This document shows positions 24,409 to 33,256 of a stretch of DNA of 64,000 nucleotides, one piece after another. Below the pieces are notes generated by a model, which did not search any database, was not told where the DNA came from, and saw nothing but the letters and a program-made list of their open reading frames with translations. A program made the position numbers and the translations under genes. Every line of letters begins with the position of its first letter. The first letter of the stretch is position 1. Source of the DNA: JAHEKO01 sp965212505 (lineage in GTDB: Bacteria > Acidobacteriota > Thermoanaerobaculia > Multivoradales > JAHEKO01); assembly GCA_965212505.1 (NCBI GenBank), contig OZ243123.1, forward strand, positions 496,001 to 560,000. The letters run 5' to 3'.

Positions 24409-25521
24409 TCAGGACGGCTTGTTGTTCGCCCTGAACTCCGAGTAGTCCTCGGCGTTCATTCGGGTGCGCCCGTCGAAGTCGGCCTCGACGTCGCGCTCCC
24501 AGGCGCCGGCGGCGGCCTCTGGCCCCGCCTCCAGCATCATGAGCTCTGCGCCGAACCCGGATCCGTACGAGAAGGCCGCCACCTGTTCGCCCGCGGCCAG
24601 CCCCTTGAGGGCGTGTGCGACGGAGATCCAGAGCGAGGCGGTGTAGGCGTTTCCGCACAGCCGGTTCCAGAGCATGGTGGGGTAGATCTTCTCCTGGAAG
24701 AAACCGTCGATTCGGTCGGCGTTCAGGTCGAAGAACTCACCCACTCGGTAGAAAGCCTTGCGCACCATCTTCGGGAAGGGGACATGGAAGCAGATCGCGG
24801 CGAGCTCGTGCAAGACGGTCTCGGGATCGCGCTTGCCAACCATCGCCTTGAAGCAGTTCTCGGCGGCCCGCTTGTAGCAGTCGAGTGAAAGAGCGCCGTC
24901 GACACGCGGGTAGTTCTCTCCGACGGGTCGCCAGAAGTCGAACTGAGGTTCGCTCCAGGGATACGAGACCGGGTCGATGCGCGCGATCTTCGGGTCGTCG
25001 ATGACCATCGCAACGCCGCCGGCGCCCTGAGTCGGTTCGCCGGGATCACCCTGTTCGTACATGGCGACGTCGGCGGCTACCACTAGCGCGGCCTGATCGC
25101 CCGCAGCGCCCGACAGGCGCCACTCCGCGGCCTGCCGAACGGCGAGCGTTCCGCCGTAGCAGGCGTGCTTGACCTCGTAGGAGCGAATCGCCCCGGAGAG
25201 TCCCAGGCGGTCGGCAACCCACGCCGAGAGCGGGCGACTCATGTCAACCGCGGTCTCCGTGCCCACGGCGATCATGCCGATGCGGCTCTTGTCGCCGTCC
25301 CAACGCGATAGGGCGCGCCGCGCGGCCTCGGTGGCCAGCTCGACGACGCTCACATCGGGCGGGCAGATCGACATCTGGTCGCAGCCGAGCCCGACCTTGT
25401 ACTTGGCTGGGTCCTGACCGCGCAGTGTCGCCAGCTCCTCAACCGGCAGGGCGAGGGCCGGGAAGTGGAGGCCGATCGAAGCGATTCCGGTAGCCGGTGC
25501 TGCCGTCGCATGGGCGCTCAT
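24409..25521 (-). CDS. Hydroxymethylglutaryl-CoA synthase family protein
   Basis: The 370-residue thiolase-fold enzyme condenses acetyl-CoA with acetoacetyl-CoA (or a carrier-bound beta-ketoacyl group). The three catalytic residues are present: Glu89 in AVGTETAVDMSRP, Cys121 in VKHACYGGTLAV and His in CFHVPFPKMVRKA. RLCGNAYTASLWISVAHAL matches the conserved GNIYTGSLY region. It starts at ATG 25521 behind GGAG. No other mevalonate genes lie nearby, so isoprenoid or polyketide beta-branching roles both remain open. A perfect inverted repeat lies 22 bases upstream of the start. Confidence 0.88.
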   Translation of the reverse strand: MSAHATAAPATGIASIGLHFPALALPVEELATLRGQDPAKYKVGLGCDQMSICPPDVSVVELATEAARRALSRWDGDKSRIGMIAVGTETAVDMSRPLSAWVADRLGLSGAIRSYEVKHACYGGTLAVRQAAEWRLSGAAGDQAALVVAADVAMYEQGDPGEPTQGAGGVAMVIDDPKIARIDPVSYPWSEPQFDFWRPVGENYPRVDGALSLDCYKRAAENCFKAMVGKRDPETVLHELAAICFHVPFPKMVRKAFYRVGEFFDLNADRIDGFFQEKIYPTMLWNRLCGNAYTASLWISVAHALKGLAAGEQVAAFSYGSGFGAELMMLEAGPEAAAGAWERDVEADFDGRTRMNAEDYSEFRANNKPS

Positions 25522-25542
25522 GGAGTCTCCCTCTCTGATCCA

Positions 25543-25564
25543 TCCGCTCATGTGCATGAGCGGA
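25543..25564. promoter_or_regulatory. Inverted repeat, candidate operator of the HMG-CoA synthase gene
   Basis: TCCGCTCAT (25543-25551), a GTGC centre and ATGAGCGGA (25556-25564) form a perfect 9-base inverted repeat, 22 bases upstream of the HMG-CoA synthase ATG. Size and symmetry fit a dimeric repressor site (TetR- or GntR-like) or a leader hairpin. No regulator gene is adjacent. Confidence 0.5.
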
Positions 25565-25649
25565 GGTGCTGAAGCCGGAAAAGCTAGCACACGAGCAGGC
25601 TTCAGCGCTGTGCAGCGACTGACCGGCGGGTCAATAGCGGTGGCGTTAC

Positions 25650-26672
25650 CTACAGCTCGAGCTTGGCCTGGGCCGGTTCGTCGCCGTCGTCACCCGACTC
25701 GTCGTCGGCCGTGTCCGGGTCGCCGAGGAAGACGAATCGATCGAGACCTCGCACGTACTGGAACCCGACACCGCCGGCACGGGTCGCGTCGCGCAGCTGA
25801 GCCAGCTTCGAGTCGAGGTTGTCGATGAAGTGGAGCGCGAGCGCCTCGGCGGTCATCGGTACGACCGGCGAGCCGTACTCGAGCCGTCCCTGGTGCGAGA
25901 GGATCAAATGCTCGAGGTGAAGTTGCGTCTCTTCCGGGAATCCTTCGATCGCCTGGCAGCGCTCGCGCAACATGTCGCGCCCGAAGATGACGTGACCGAC
26001 GAGACGGCCGGGCTTGCTGTACTCGTTGACCGGCATGCGCCCGATCTCGTCCAACTTACCCAGGTCGTGGAAGAGCACTCCGACCAGCACCAGGTCGCGA
26101 TCGAGCTCGTCGTAGTTTGCGCACAACGAGATCGCGAGTTCGGCCATCGAGACGACGTGTTCGAGGAGACCGCCCCGGTAGGCGTGGTGAATCGCCTTGG
26201 CGGCGGGGTGCTCCTTGAGCTCGGGTCCGTGGACCGCGAGCGTCTCCGCTGCGAGCCGCACCAGATTCGGGTCCCGAATCTCTTCGGCGTAGATCTCGCG
26301 CAAACGCGTCCAGAGCTCGCCGATGTCCTCGGGGGTGGACGGGATGAGCTTCGACTCGTCGAAGCCGCGCTCACGATCGCCGTCGTTGACCCGGCGACAG
26401 TCGGTTACGCTGATCTGCAGCCGGTCCTTGAACAGTTTGACGTGGCCGCGGAAGGCCACATAGTCGTGCGCCTCGTAGTCTCCAGCGAGAGCGGCGCTGT
26501 CGGACCAGGCCTTGGCCGTGATGGTGCCGGTCGCGTCGCTCAGCTCGAGGTCGAGAAAGTCTCGGCCGTTGCGGTCTTGGCGTCGCTCTTTGCGGCGCAG
26601 GAGGGCGAAGCCGGAGACGTGGTCTCCGTCTTCCCAATCTCGGATCGGCTCGTCGCGGCGCTTGGCGGTCAC
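25650..26672 (-). CDS. YhaM-like 3'-5' exoribonuclease (OB fold plus HD domain)
   Basis: The 340-residue protein has an N-terminal OB nucleic-acid-binding domain (about 15-110; FLDLELSDATGTITAKAWSD, VAFRGHVKLFKDRLQISV) and an HD metal phosphohydrolase domain (about 165-300; AIHHAYRGGLLEHVVSMAEL and LVGVLFHDLGKLDEIGRM). This domain order is that of Bacillus YhaM/CBF1, a Mn-dependent nuclease acting on RNA and single-stranded DNA. An acidic tail (DTADDESGDDGDEP) follows. It is transcribed divergently from the VWFA gene. Confidence 0.87.
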   Translation of the reverse strand: MTAKRRDEPIRDWEDGDHVSGFALLRRKERRQDRNGRDFLDLELSDATGTITAKAWSDSAALAGDYEAHDYVAFRGHVKLFKDRLQISVTDCRRVNDGDRERGFDESKLIPSTPEDIGELWTRLREIYAEEIRDPNLVRLAAETLAVHGPELKEHPAAKAIHHAYRGGLLEHVVSMAELAISLCANYDELDRDLVLVGVLFHDLGKLDEIGRMPVNEYSKPGRLVGHVIFGRDMLRERCQAIEGFPEETQLHLEHLILSHQGRLEYGSPVVPMTAEALALHFIDNLDSKLAQLRDATRAGGVGFQYVRGLDRFVFLGDPDTADDESGDDGDEPAQAKLEL

Positions 26673-26689
26673 AGGCGGCTTACTATACG
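26662..26689 (+). promoter_or_regulatory. Weak candidate promoter of the VWFA gene
   Basis: TTGGCG (26662-26667) and TATACG (26684-26689), spaced 16 bases, resemble sigma70 boxes at 4 of 6 positions each. They overlap the start of the divergent YhaM-like gene and lie 77 bases before the VWFA start. Confidence 0.3.
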
Positions 26690-26766
26690 GCAGCGCATGG
26701 CCTGGCAGTCGATTTGCAGAGTGCTCCCGGAACGGATGCGGCGCGGACCCAGTGCGGAGTAAAACG

Positions 26767-29277
26767 ATGAAAGTCTCGAAACGATCGAAAGCCCCTATCG
26801 CGAGTCTGCTGGTTCTCGCCTGCGCCGCCGCTCTGGCAGTGCCGGCGTCGGCGGCGGTCGAGCGCTCCGACGACGAGTGGCTCGAACTCTTCGACGCGGT
26901 GACCTACCTGGTCGAGCGCGAACGTCGTGAACTCGCGATGGATCGGGAGGCGCATCAACAGATCACTTGGACCCGCGAGATCGTCGATGTCGACCCGAAC
27001 CCCGAGACGCCCGAGAACGAGCTGATCGCGGCGATCGAACGTCGACAGACCTTGGCGCGAGGCGAGTTTCTGAGCCTGATCGATCACCGTGCGAGGACGA
27101 TCTTCCTCGCCGGTCGCCCCTCCGCGCGAACCGAGGTCGAGTGCGGCGCGACGCTGAATCCGATCGAGCTCTGGACCTATGGCGAGCGGCAGCTGGTCTT
27201 CTTCCAGCCGCGCCCGGGCCGCCCCTATCGACTGTGGCACCCCCTCGATTCGAAGGCGTCGCTCTACAACCCGGACATGCTCGACCTGCTAGTGCAGCTC
27301 AGCCAGTACGGTATCCGTCGCCGGATCGACGTACGCGCGTGTGAGGACGTTCGTCTGATCGACGAGGCGACGGGCATCGACGGACTGCGCGGGTTCCGCG
27401 ATGGCCGCCCGACGCAGAAGCAGATCGCCGCCTGGCTCGAGCCTCCCGCCGATCTCGGAGAGTGGGCCCGTGGAGCGCTGGCCGAGTCGGTCGAGCTGCC
27501 GCCCTCGCTCGAGGCGTCGAGCATCGAGCTCACATTCCCCGAGAAGCGCCGGCAGCGAATGGTGACGAGGGTGATGATCACCCTGCCGCCCGGTGTCGAC
27601 CTCGCGACGTTCACCGAAGAGGAGCGCACGGAACATCGCCTGATCGTCACCGGTCTGGTCGAGCAGGATCGGCAGGTTTTCGAAGACTTTCGGATTCGCT
27701 TCAAGCTGCCGCCCCCCGGCGAAGACGTGGCGCTGGCCCTCTCGTTCGACCGTGCGCTGAGGCCTGGTCGCGAGTTCGTCTTGCGTTTCAAACTCGAGGA
27801 CGAACTCGGAGAGGGGCGCCTCTACGCCAGCCGAAGCTTCACCGTGCCCGACACTCCCGAGGGCGTCACCGTGCAGCCGGTGCCCGACGAGGTAATGGTG
27901 GCGATGGGTGAGGAGCTGGCGCTCGGGCGCATCGCGGGCGAAGACAGTCTGCTGCTCGTACCGCCGCAGACCGACCTGGTCCTGGGTCTCTGGCGGGCGG
28001 ACGTCCTGGTCACGGGTGAGCGCATTCAGAAGGTGGTCTTCTTCGTCGACGGAGACGAGCAGCTGACCCGCGGCACGCCGCCCTTCACGGCCGAGGTGCG
28101 GCTGGCTAAGTTCCCTCGCGAGCAGATGATTCGAGCCGAGGGCTACGACGCCTCCGGCGAGTTGGTTGCCAGTGACGAGGTCTCGATCAATCAGCCACGT
28201 GGCTCATTTAGGGTACGTATCGTCGAGCCGCGGGTCGGGGTGCAGATCAGTGGCACGGCGACCGTGCGCGCCGAGATCGTAATTCCCGAAGAGCGCCGGA
28301 TCGAAGAGGTTGCGTTCCGGCTCAATGACGACCTCATGCAAGAGCTCCAGCAGGCGCCGTGGAGCGTTGAATTCGACGTGCCCACCGACGGCGAAACCTC
28401 TTATCTCGCCGTGACCGCGACCCTCGACGACGGCAGCCAGTCGGAGGATGTTCACTTCATCAACTCGCCGCAGTACCTAGAAGAGGTCGAGGTCAACTTC
28501 GTCGAGCTTCTGACGACGGTGCTCGACAACGACCGGCGTCCGGTAGGTGGGCTGGAGCAGGCCGACTTCACCGTGCTCGAGGACGGGCGGCCGCAGCGGC
28601 TCGCCAAGTTCGAACTGGTCGAGGACCTGCCTCTGGCGGTGGGCATCACGATCGACACCTCCGGCTCGATGGCGACCCTCTTGCCGGAGGCACAACGGGC
28701 CGCCGTCGGATTTCTCAACAAGGTGATCACCCCCCGCGACAAGGCGTTTGCCGTCGGCTTCGCCAAGGAACCGATCCTCCTGATTCCGCCGACCGACGAC
28801 GTCGGAGCGGTCGAGGCCGCGCTCGGCGAGCTCCGCTCGGTCGGCTGGACGGCGCTCCACGACGCGGTCGTCAGCAGCCTCTACTATTTCCGTGGCTTGA
28901 AAGGCCGCAAGGCGCTGATTCTGCTCTCCGACGGTAACGACTCGGCGAGTTTCTACCCTTTCCGCGACGCGCTCGAGTTCGCGCGTCGCAGCGGTGTCGT
29001 CATCTACACCATCGGCCTCGACGTCGGGAAGTTCCAGAACGAGGTGCGCGGCAAGCTGCGTAGCCTGGCCAAGGAGACCGGTGGTCGCACCTTCTTCGTC
29101 GAGACTGCGCGGGAACTCGCCGGGGTCTACTCCGAGATCGAACGAGAGCTGCGGAGCCAGTACCTCCTGGCGTACAACTCCGACGCACCTCCAGGGACCG
29201 CCGGCGAGTTCCGCACGGTCGAGGTCAAGGTCAAAGGGAGCCGGAAGGCTCGCACAGTCGCCGGCTACTATCCGTAG
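26767..29277 (+). CDS. Secreted VWFA-related protein with GWxTD-like N-terminal region
   Basis: ATG 26767 behind GGAG gives 836 residues with a signal peptide (LLVLACAAALAVPASA). The N-terminal third resembles GWxTD-type modules (RTIFLAGRPSARTE, then IELWTYGERQLVFFQ). Beta-sandwich repeats follow at about 440-620. The C-terminal von Willebrand A domain (about 625-830) carries an intact MIDAS, AVGITIDTSGSMATL, plus ILLSDGNDSASFYPF and VVIYTIGLDVG. This matches the VWFA-related family expanded in Acidobacteria. Metal-dependent adhesion or scaffolding outside the cytoplasm is likely. The following secreted protein may be a partner. Confidence 0.85.
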   Translation: MKVSKRSKAPIASLLVLACAAALAVPASAAVERSDDEWLELFDAVTYLVERERRELAMDREAHQQITWTREIVDVDPNPETPENELIAAIERRQTLARGEFLSLIDHRARTIFLAGRPSARTEVECGATLNPIELWTYGERQLVFFQPRPGRPYRLWHPLDSKASLYNPDMLDLLVQLSQYGIRRRIDVRACEDVRLIDEATGIDGLRGFRDGRPTQKQIAAWLEPPADLGEWARGALAESVELPPSLEASSIELTFPEKRRQRMVTRVMITLPPGVDLATFTEEERTEHRLIVTGLVEQDRQVFEDFRIRFKLPPPGEDVALALSFDRALRPGREFVLRFKLEDELGEGRLYASRSFTVPDTPEGVTVQPVPDEVMVAMGEELALGRIAGEDSLLLVPPQTDLVLGLWRADVLVTGERIQKVVFFVDGDEQLTRGTPPFTAEVRLAKFPREQMIRAEGYDASGELVASDEVSINQPRGSFRVRIVEPRVGVQISGTATVRAEIVIPEERRIEEVAFRLNDDLMQELQQAPWSVEFDVPTDGETSYLAVTATLDDGSQSEDVHFINSPQYLEEVEVNFVELLTTVLDNDRRPVGGLEQADFTVLEDGRPQRLAKFELVEDLPLAVGITIDTSGSMATLLPEAQRAAVGFLNKVITPRDKAFAVGFAKEPILLIPPTDDVGAVEAALGELRSVGWTALHDAVVSSLYYFRGLKGRKALILLSDGNDSASFYPFRDALEFARRSGVVIYTIGLDVGKFQNEVRGKLRSLAKETGGRTFFVETARELAGVYSEIERELRSQYLLAYNSDAPPGTAGEFRTVEVKVKGSRKARTVAGYYP

Positions 29278-29321
29278 GTCGCACAGCCGCTCGCACGGCG
29301 GGCGCTAGAATCCAGGTAGAG

Positions 29322-29981
29322 ATGAAACGACTCCGGACGCTCTTCCTCCTGCTGCCACTCGGCCTGGTGCTGGTGGCGGCCGACGACCCGCAGCAGGGGA
29401 CGACGTTTGTCTTCGAGAGGTTCAACGGTACCCACAGCGAGCTCGGTGGCGACGCCTCCGAGATCGAAAACGGCCCGGTCACCGTGCGCCCGACCACGAA
29501 GAACAGCCATTTCGAGATCTTCGGCAACCGCCTCGAACTCGAACCCGCAGGTGAGGGAGAGCACGACGCCACCTTCTGGGTGCACTTCGAGGGTGCCGCT
29601 GACGTCGAGGCCGAGATCTTGATGGCCGGGTTCACTGCCGCCGTTCTTCAGGACGAGGTGACGGTCGTCAACCAGGAGAAGACGATCCGGTCGCGCATCA
29701 AGATCGAGAGCCGCGAAGAGGACTACCTGATCACCATCGTCGAGCCGCCCAAGGAGATGTCCATTCAGGTGCGGAGTCGGCTCGGCACCCAGATCGTCTC
29801 GATGTGCGAGAGCCTGACCCGCTTCGCCTTCGGAGCCAACTGCGACGGTCTCGACACCGCCCTCTCGAACCCGAGGCTGCCGATGGCCGAGGCCGGCGAA
29901 GAGATGGAACTCGACCTCGGCCAGCTGACCGCAAACGAGAAGGCGCAGCTCGACGCCTATCTGGCGGCGACCGCCGAGTAG
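29322..29981 (+). CDS. Hypothetical secreted protein
   Basis: The 219-residue product has a signal peptide (LRTLFLLLPLGLVLVAA), a beta-rich body with alternating hydrophobics (DYLITIVEPPKEMSIQVRSR) and two Cys (SMCESL, GANCDG) that could pair. The C-terminus is acidic and helical. I recognise no family. It follows the VWFA gene by 44 bases in the same direction, so co-expression is likely. Confidence 0.6.
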   Translation: MKRLRTLFLLLPLGLVLVAADDPQQGTTFVFERFNGTHSELGGDASEIENGPVTVRPTTKNSHFEIFGNRLELEPAGEGEHDATFWVHFEGAADVEAEILMAGFTAAVLQDEVTVVNQEKTIRSRIKIESREEDYLITIVEPPKEMSIQVRSRLGTQIVSMCESLTRFAFGANCDGLDTALSNPRLPMAEAGEEMELDLGQLTANEKAQLDAYLAATAE

Positions 29982-30001
29982 GCGCTGATACTCTGCGCCG
30001 C

Positions 30002-30373
30002 ATGACGGCGCCGGCGACCGATCGACGGGAACTCAAACGGCAGTACAAGGAGTCTCATCAGCCGATGGGAGTCTTCCAGCTGCGCAACGTGAAGAGTGGG
30101 CGGGTGCTGGTCGGCTCGAGCGTCAACCTGCCGGCGAGCTTCAACCGGCTCAAGGCCCAGCTCGGCATGGGCGCCTATCGGCTGAGTCGAGAGCTTCAGG
30201 CCGACTGGAACGAGCTCGGGAGTGATGGGTTCGCGTTCGAAGTGCTGGAGGAACTAGAGCCTCCCGAAGCGCCGGGCGCCGATCCAAGCCGCGATCTCGA
30301 GGCGATGTTGGAGCTCTGGCTCGAGCAGCTCGAACCGTACGGTGAGAGCGGTTACAACCGACGGAAGGCGTAG
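30002..30373 (+). CDS. GIY-YIG nuclease family protein
   Basis: The 123-residue product matches a compact GIY-YIG subfamily. The core is MGVFQLRNVKSGRVLVGSS, followed by LPASFNRLKAQLGMGAYRLS, then ELQADWNELGSDGFAFEVLE. The first motif reads GVF and the second VLVGS, as in this subfamily, rather than GIY and YIG. The Arg after the second motif is present (FNRLKAQL). Members are stand-alone putative endonucleases of unknown target. It has 21 bases to the previous gene and 5 to the next. Confidence 0.82.
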   Translation: MTAPATDRRELKRQYKESHQPMGVFQLRNVKSGRVLVGSSVNLPASFNRLKAQLGMGAYRLSRELQADWNELGSDGFAFEVLEELEPPEAPGADPSRDLEAMLELWLEQLEPYGESGYNRRKA

Positions 30374-30378
30374 CGGGC

Positions 30379-30780
30379 GTGTCGGCCGAAAGGTGCGTCG
30401 TCTGGCTACTGCGGTTCTTTGGAACCACGTCTCTGTCGGCGGCCTTCTTCGTCTTTGTGCCCTCCGCGTGGATGAACTCGATCCACGCGTCACTCGGGCT
30501 CGGCGAGATGCCCGACGTGCCGATCGTCTGGTACCTCGCCCGCTCGACCTCGGCGTTCTACGCAATGATCGGCGGCCTCTACTGGACGATCTCGTTCGAT
30601 GTCGTCTACTACCGGAAGGTGGTCGTCTATATGGGCGGGGCCATGTTCTGCCTGGGCGTGGCTCTCTTGTGGATCGATTGGAGCTCCGGGCTGCCGGCGG
30701 CCTGGCTCTTTTGGGAAGGCCCGTTTGCGATGGCGGTTGGTCTGACGATGAACTGGCTCGGCCGCCGGCTCCCCAGCTGA
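30379..30780 (+). CDS. Hypothetical four-helix membrane protein
   Basis: A GTG start at 30379, five bases after the GIY-YIG stop, gives 133 residues with about four predicted helices (residues 8-28, 52-70, 76-96, 106-125). It includes aromatic-rich stretches such as AFYAMIGGLYWTISF. No catalytic motif is visible and no family is recognised. Confidence 0.6.
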   Translation: MSAERCVVWLLRFFGTTSLSAAFFVFVPSAWMNSIHASLGLGEMPDVPIVWYLARSTSAFYAMIGGLYWTISFDVVYYRKVVVYMGGAMFCLGVALLWIDWSSGLPAAWLFWEGPFAMAVGLTMNWLGRRLPS

Positions 30781-31090
30781 GACTGCAAAAGCCGCCGGTC
30801 GATGGCCACCATCGTGGTGGGTGGGAAGCAGCGAAGAGTGGCTCCCAGCAGCGTGTGCAGGCTGCGGTAGCTCGGCCCGAGCAGCGATGGCGTGCCGCGA
30901 GTCCCGAGGGACGCTTCGGCCAGGGTGCCGGCGCCTCGACCGATGACGGCGCCAGAGGTACAGACCCTGGACACGTGCGGTATCATGCCCGTCCAGGCGC
31001 TCACTGGGTCCGAGCCGCGGCCCCAGCGCAGAAACCTTTCGAGGCCGTCTTCTCGGCCTCCTTCGAGCTCCAAGCGGGAGTCCCCCTACC
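30781..31090. other. 310-base intergenic region with one GC-rich hairpin
   Basis: No convincing gene was found here. The only clear structure is GAGGCCG (31041-31047), loop TCTTCT and CGGCCTC (31054-31060), a perfect 7-base stem 31 bases before the next ATG. It has no T tail, so a leader hairpin is more likely than a terminator. The frames through this region lack ribosome sites and family motifs. Confidence 0.4.
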
Positions 31091-31639
31091 ATGTCACCCA
31101 GAAGGCACCTGAACAGTCTTTTCTACTTCACGATCGAAGACGAGAGCATGCTCGCCGAGGCGTTCACCGACATCGACGACGACGTCTTCGCGGTCACCTA
31201 CAAGGTCGAGGGCAGCGAGGACGTCTTCGTGATGACCGCCGAGACGCGTGAGGCGATGGATCGCCACGATGTCCCCTACAACCTGCTCGCCGAAGAGGAC
31301 CCGAGCCGGATCTCGATCTACCACACGCCGCTCTCCAAAGAGGAGCTCGGCGACTACGAAGACGCGGTCAAGGCGCTCACTCTGGCCTACAAGGGGATCG
31401 CGGCAGCCTGCGTTGGCATCAACGGCGAGACCGACCTCGGCTTCGACCTGAGCGACAGCATTCGGCACTACACCTACTTCACGGCGCCGGCGGGCCACAC
31501 CTTCATCTGGCGGCTCTTCCACCACCGCGACGACGCCGAGGCGTTTCTCGACAAGCTGACGCTCGGCGACCGCAACGCACTCGGGTGGGCGCAGGCGATT
31601 CCGCTCGAGTCGTCGGAAGAGCTGGTCGGCTTCCACTAG
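31091..31639 (+). CDS. Hypothetical cytoplasmic protein
   Basis: The 182-residue product is acidic, without signal or membrane segment. It contains two motifs that look like halves of a repeated alpha/beta unit (HLNSLFYFTIEDESMLAEAF and GHTFIWRLFHHRDDAEAFLD). No known family is recognised. The compositional pattern (Asp/Glu-rich, third-position GC) is that of real genes here. It lies just upstream of the exonuclease VII operon, with 13 bases to the probable xseA start. Confidence 0.6.
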   Translation: MSPRRHLNSLFYFTIEDESMLAEAFTDIDDDVFAVTYKVEGSEDVFVMTAETREAMDRHDVPYNLLAEEDPSRISIYHTPLSKEELGDYEDAVKALTLAYKGIAAACVGINGETDLGFDLSDSIRHYTYFTAPAGHTFIWRLFHHRDDAEAFLDKLTLGDRNALGWAQAIPLESSEELVGFH

Positions 31640-31652
31640 AGCTGGCGGTCCG

Positions 31653-33023
31653 CTGAGCCAGGCCCCGCTCTTCGCCGAGACCTACTCGGTCGCACGCCTC
31701 TGCGAGGAGGTGCGCGACCTCGTCAACCAGGCGTACTTCTCGCTCTGGGTGGCGGGGGAGGTGCAGCGCATCCGGAAGCACCGGAGCGGGCACCTCTATT
31801 TCGAGCTGGTGGAGAAGGGCGACGGCGACCAGATTGTCGGGCGGCTCGAGGCCGTTATCTGGCGCAAAGACCTCCAGCGGGTACAGCGGATCCTGTCCCG
31901 AAGCGGGCTCGAGATCGTCGAAGGGCAGCAGATGCGCTGCCGTTCGAACCTCGACTTCTACCCGCCGTTCGGCAGACTCCAGCTGGTGGTGCGCGAGGTG
32001 GATGCCGAGTTCGGCGAGGGCAAGCTCGCCGCTCGTCGACGGGAGACCCTCGAGAAGCTCGCTGCCGCCGGACTTCTCGATCGGAACCGCGAGCGCCGCC
32101 TGCCACAGGTGCCGCTACGGCTCGCCCTGATCACATCCGAGGGGAGCGCCGCCTATCACGACTTCCTGGCGACGCTCGCCGAGAGCATCTACGGTTTTCG
32201 GGTGGTCTTCGTGCACGCTTCGGTGCAGGGGATGGCCGCGGAGCGAGAGCTGATCTCGGCACTGCGGACGGCCCAGCGCGCTCCCGTGGACTGTGCGGTC
32301 ATGATCCGCGGCGGCGGGTCGAAGTCGGATCTGGCGGTCTTCGACAGTCGACCGCTCGCCGAGGCGATCGCACAGTCGAAGCTGCCGGTGCTCACCGGGT
32401 TGGGCCACGAGATCGACGAAGCGGTCGCCGACATCGTCGCTCACACGTCCCTCAAGACGCCGACCCAGGTCGCCGAGTCGCTCGTGCAGCGGGTGGCACG
32501 GGCTGATGGCGAGCTGGAGAGTGTGCGGCGGGGGATCTCGCGAACGGCCCGACGACGACTGGAACTCGCCGCCTCGGAGCTACGGCGCGCGGAGCGTGCG
32601 CCGCGTCTGGCCGCCTTCCGGGTGACCGCTGCGAGGCAGCGCCTCGCCAGGATCGCCGACGGACTATCGCGCTCGACTCGGCACCGGCTGGCAGGCGCGA
32701 GTGCCGCTGCCGAGAGGATCCGCCGTCGGCTGGGCCGTTCAGCACCTCGCCTGCTCGCCACGAACCGCTCGGCGCCGACCCGGCTCGGTGGGCGCATCGC
32801 GGCTCTGGCCCGCGCCCGGCTGCGAGAGTCGAGCGTTGCTCTCGACGGTTGGGGTCGGCTGTGTAAGCAGCTGTCCCCGAAGCGGACCCTGGAACGGGGC
32901 TTTACAATGACCCGCGACGCGAGCGGCCGCCTCGTGAGGTCGGCTGGGAGCGTGCGAGCGGGCGAGCGGATTACGACAACGATGAGCGACGGCGAGTTGA
33001 TCAGCCGAGTGGAGGACCGATGA
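31653..33023 (+). CDS. xseA: Exodeoxyribonuclease VII large subunit, probable CTG start
   Basis: This is the catalytic subunit of the bidirectional single-strand exonuclease used in mismatch repair. The N-terminal OB fold begins APLFAETYSVARLCEEVRDL, which aligns with the conserved XseA start. No ATG, GTG or TTG lies in frame upstream of it; the first conventional start (GTG 31710) would delete the first strand of the fold. CTG 31653 gives 456 residues, a usual XseA length. The catalytic region shows PVDCAVMIRGGGSKSDLAVF and LPVLTGLGHEIDEAVADIVA, followed by the long helical domain. xseB follows with a four-base overlap. Confidence 0.93.
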   Translation: MSQAPLFAETYSVARLCEEVRDLVNQAYFSLWVAGEVQRIRKHRSGHLYFELVEKGDGDQIVGRLEAVIWRKDLQRVQRILSRSGLEIVEGQQMRCRSNLDFYPPFGRLQLVVREVDAEFGEGKLAARRRETLEKLAAAGLLDRNRERRLPQVPLRLALITSEGSAAYHDFLATLAESIYGFRVVFVHASVQGMAAERELISALRTAQRAPVDCAVMIRGGGSKSDLAVFDSRPLAEAIAQSKLPVLTGLGHEIDEAVADIVAHTSLKTPTQVAESLVQRVARADGELESVRRGISRTARRRLELAASELRRAERAPRLAAFRVTAARQRLARIADGLSRSTRHRLAGASAAAERIRRRLGRSAPRLLATNRSAPTRLGGRIAALARARLRESSVALDGWGRLCKQLSPKRTLERGFTMTRDASGRLVRSAGSVRAGERITTTMSDGELISRVEDR

Positions 33024-33256
33024 GTAGCGACAAACCGGAAGAGCTCCGGTTCGGCAAGGCGATGGAGCGCCTCGAAGGCATTCTGCGCCGGATCGAGGAG
33101 GAGGAGGTCGACATCGATGAGTTGGGCGAGCGCCTTCAAGAGGCGACGCAGCTGATCGAGCTCTGTCGCGCCAAGATCCGCAAGGCCGACCTCGAGGTCA
33201 CGCAGATCGTCCAGGCGCTCGAGGGCTCCGACGAAGACGAGGCTGCGACCGACTGA
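33020..33256 (+). CDS. xseB: Exodeoxyribonuclease VII small subunit
   Basis: The 78-residue helical protein has the XseB signature: LRFGKAMERLEGILRRIEEE, then VDIDELGERLQEATQLIELC and RAKIRKADLEV. Several copies coat the helical arm of XseA. The start overlaps the xseA stop (ATGA), and its own stop overlaps the rhomboid start by one base. Confidence 0.95.
   Translation: MSSDKPEELRFGKAMERLEGILRRIEEEEVDIDELGERLQEATQLIELCRAKIRKADLEVTQIVQALEGSDEDEAATD

Noticed and set aside
30781..31090. Minus-strand frames of 150-200 codons across the intergenic region
   Set aside because: They run antisense into the membrane protein gene, have no ribosome site or motif, and encode Arg/Pro/Ser-rich sequence typical of non-coding GC-rich DNA.
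32441..33139. Minus-strand frame under xseA
   Set aside because: Its product is Arg/Ser/Ala-rich low-complexity sequence, and the plus strand carries well-conserved XseA and XseB motifs.
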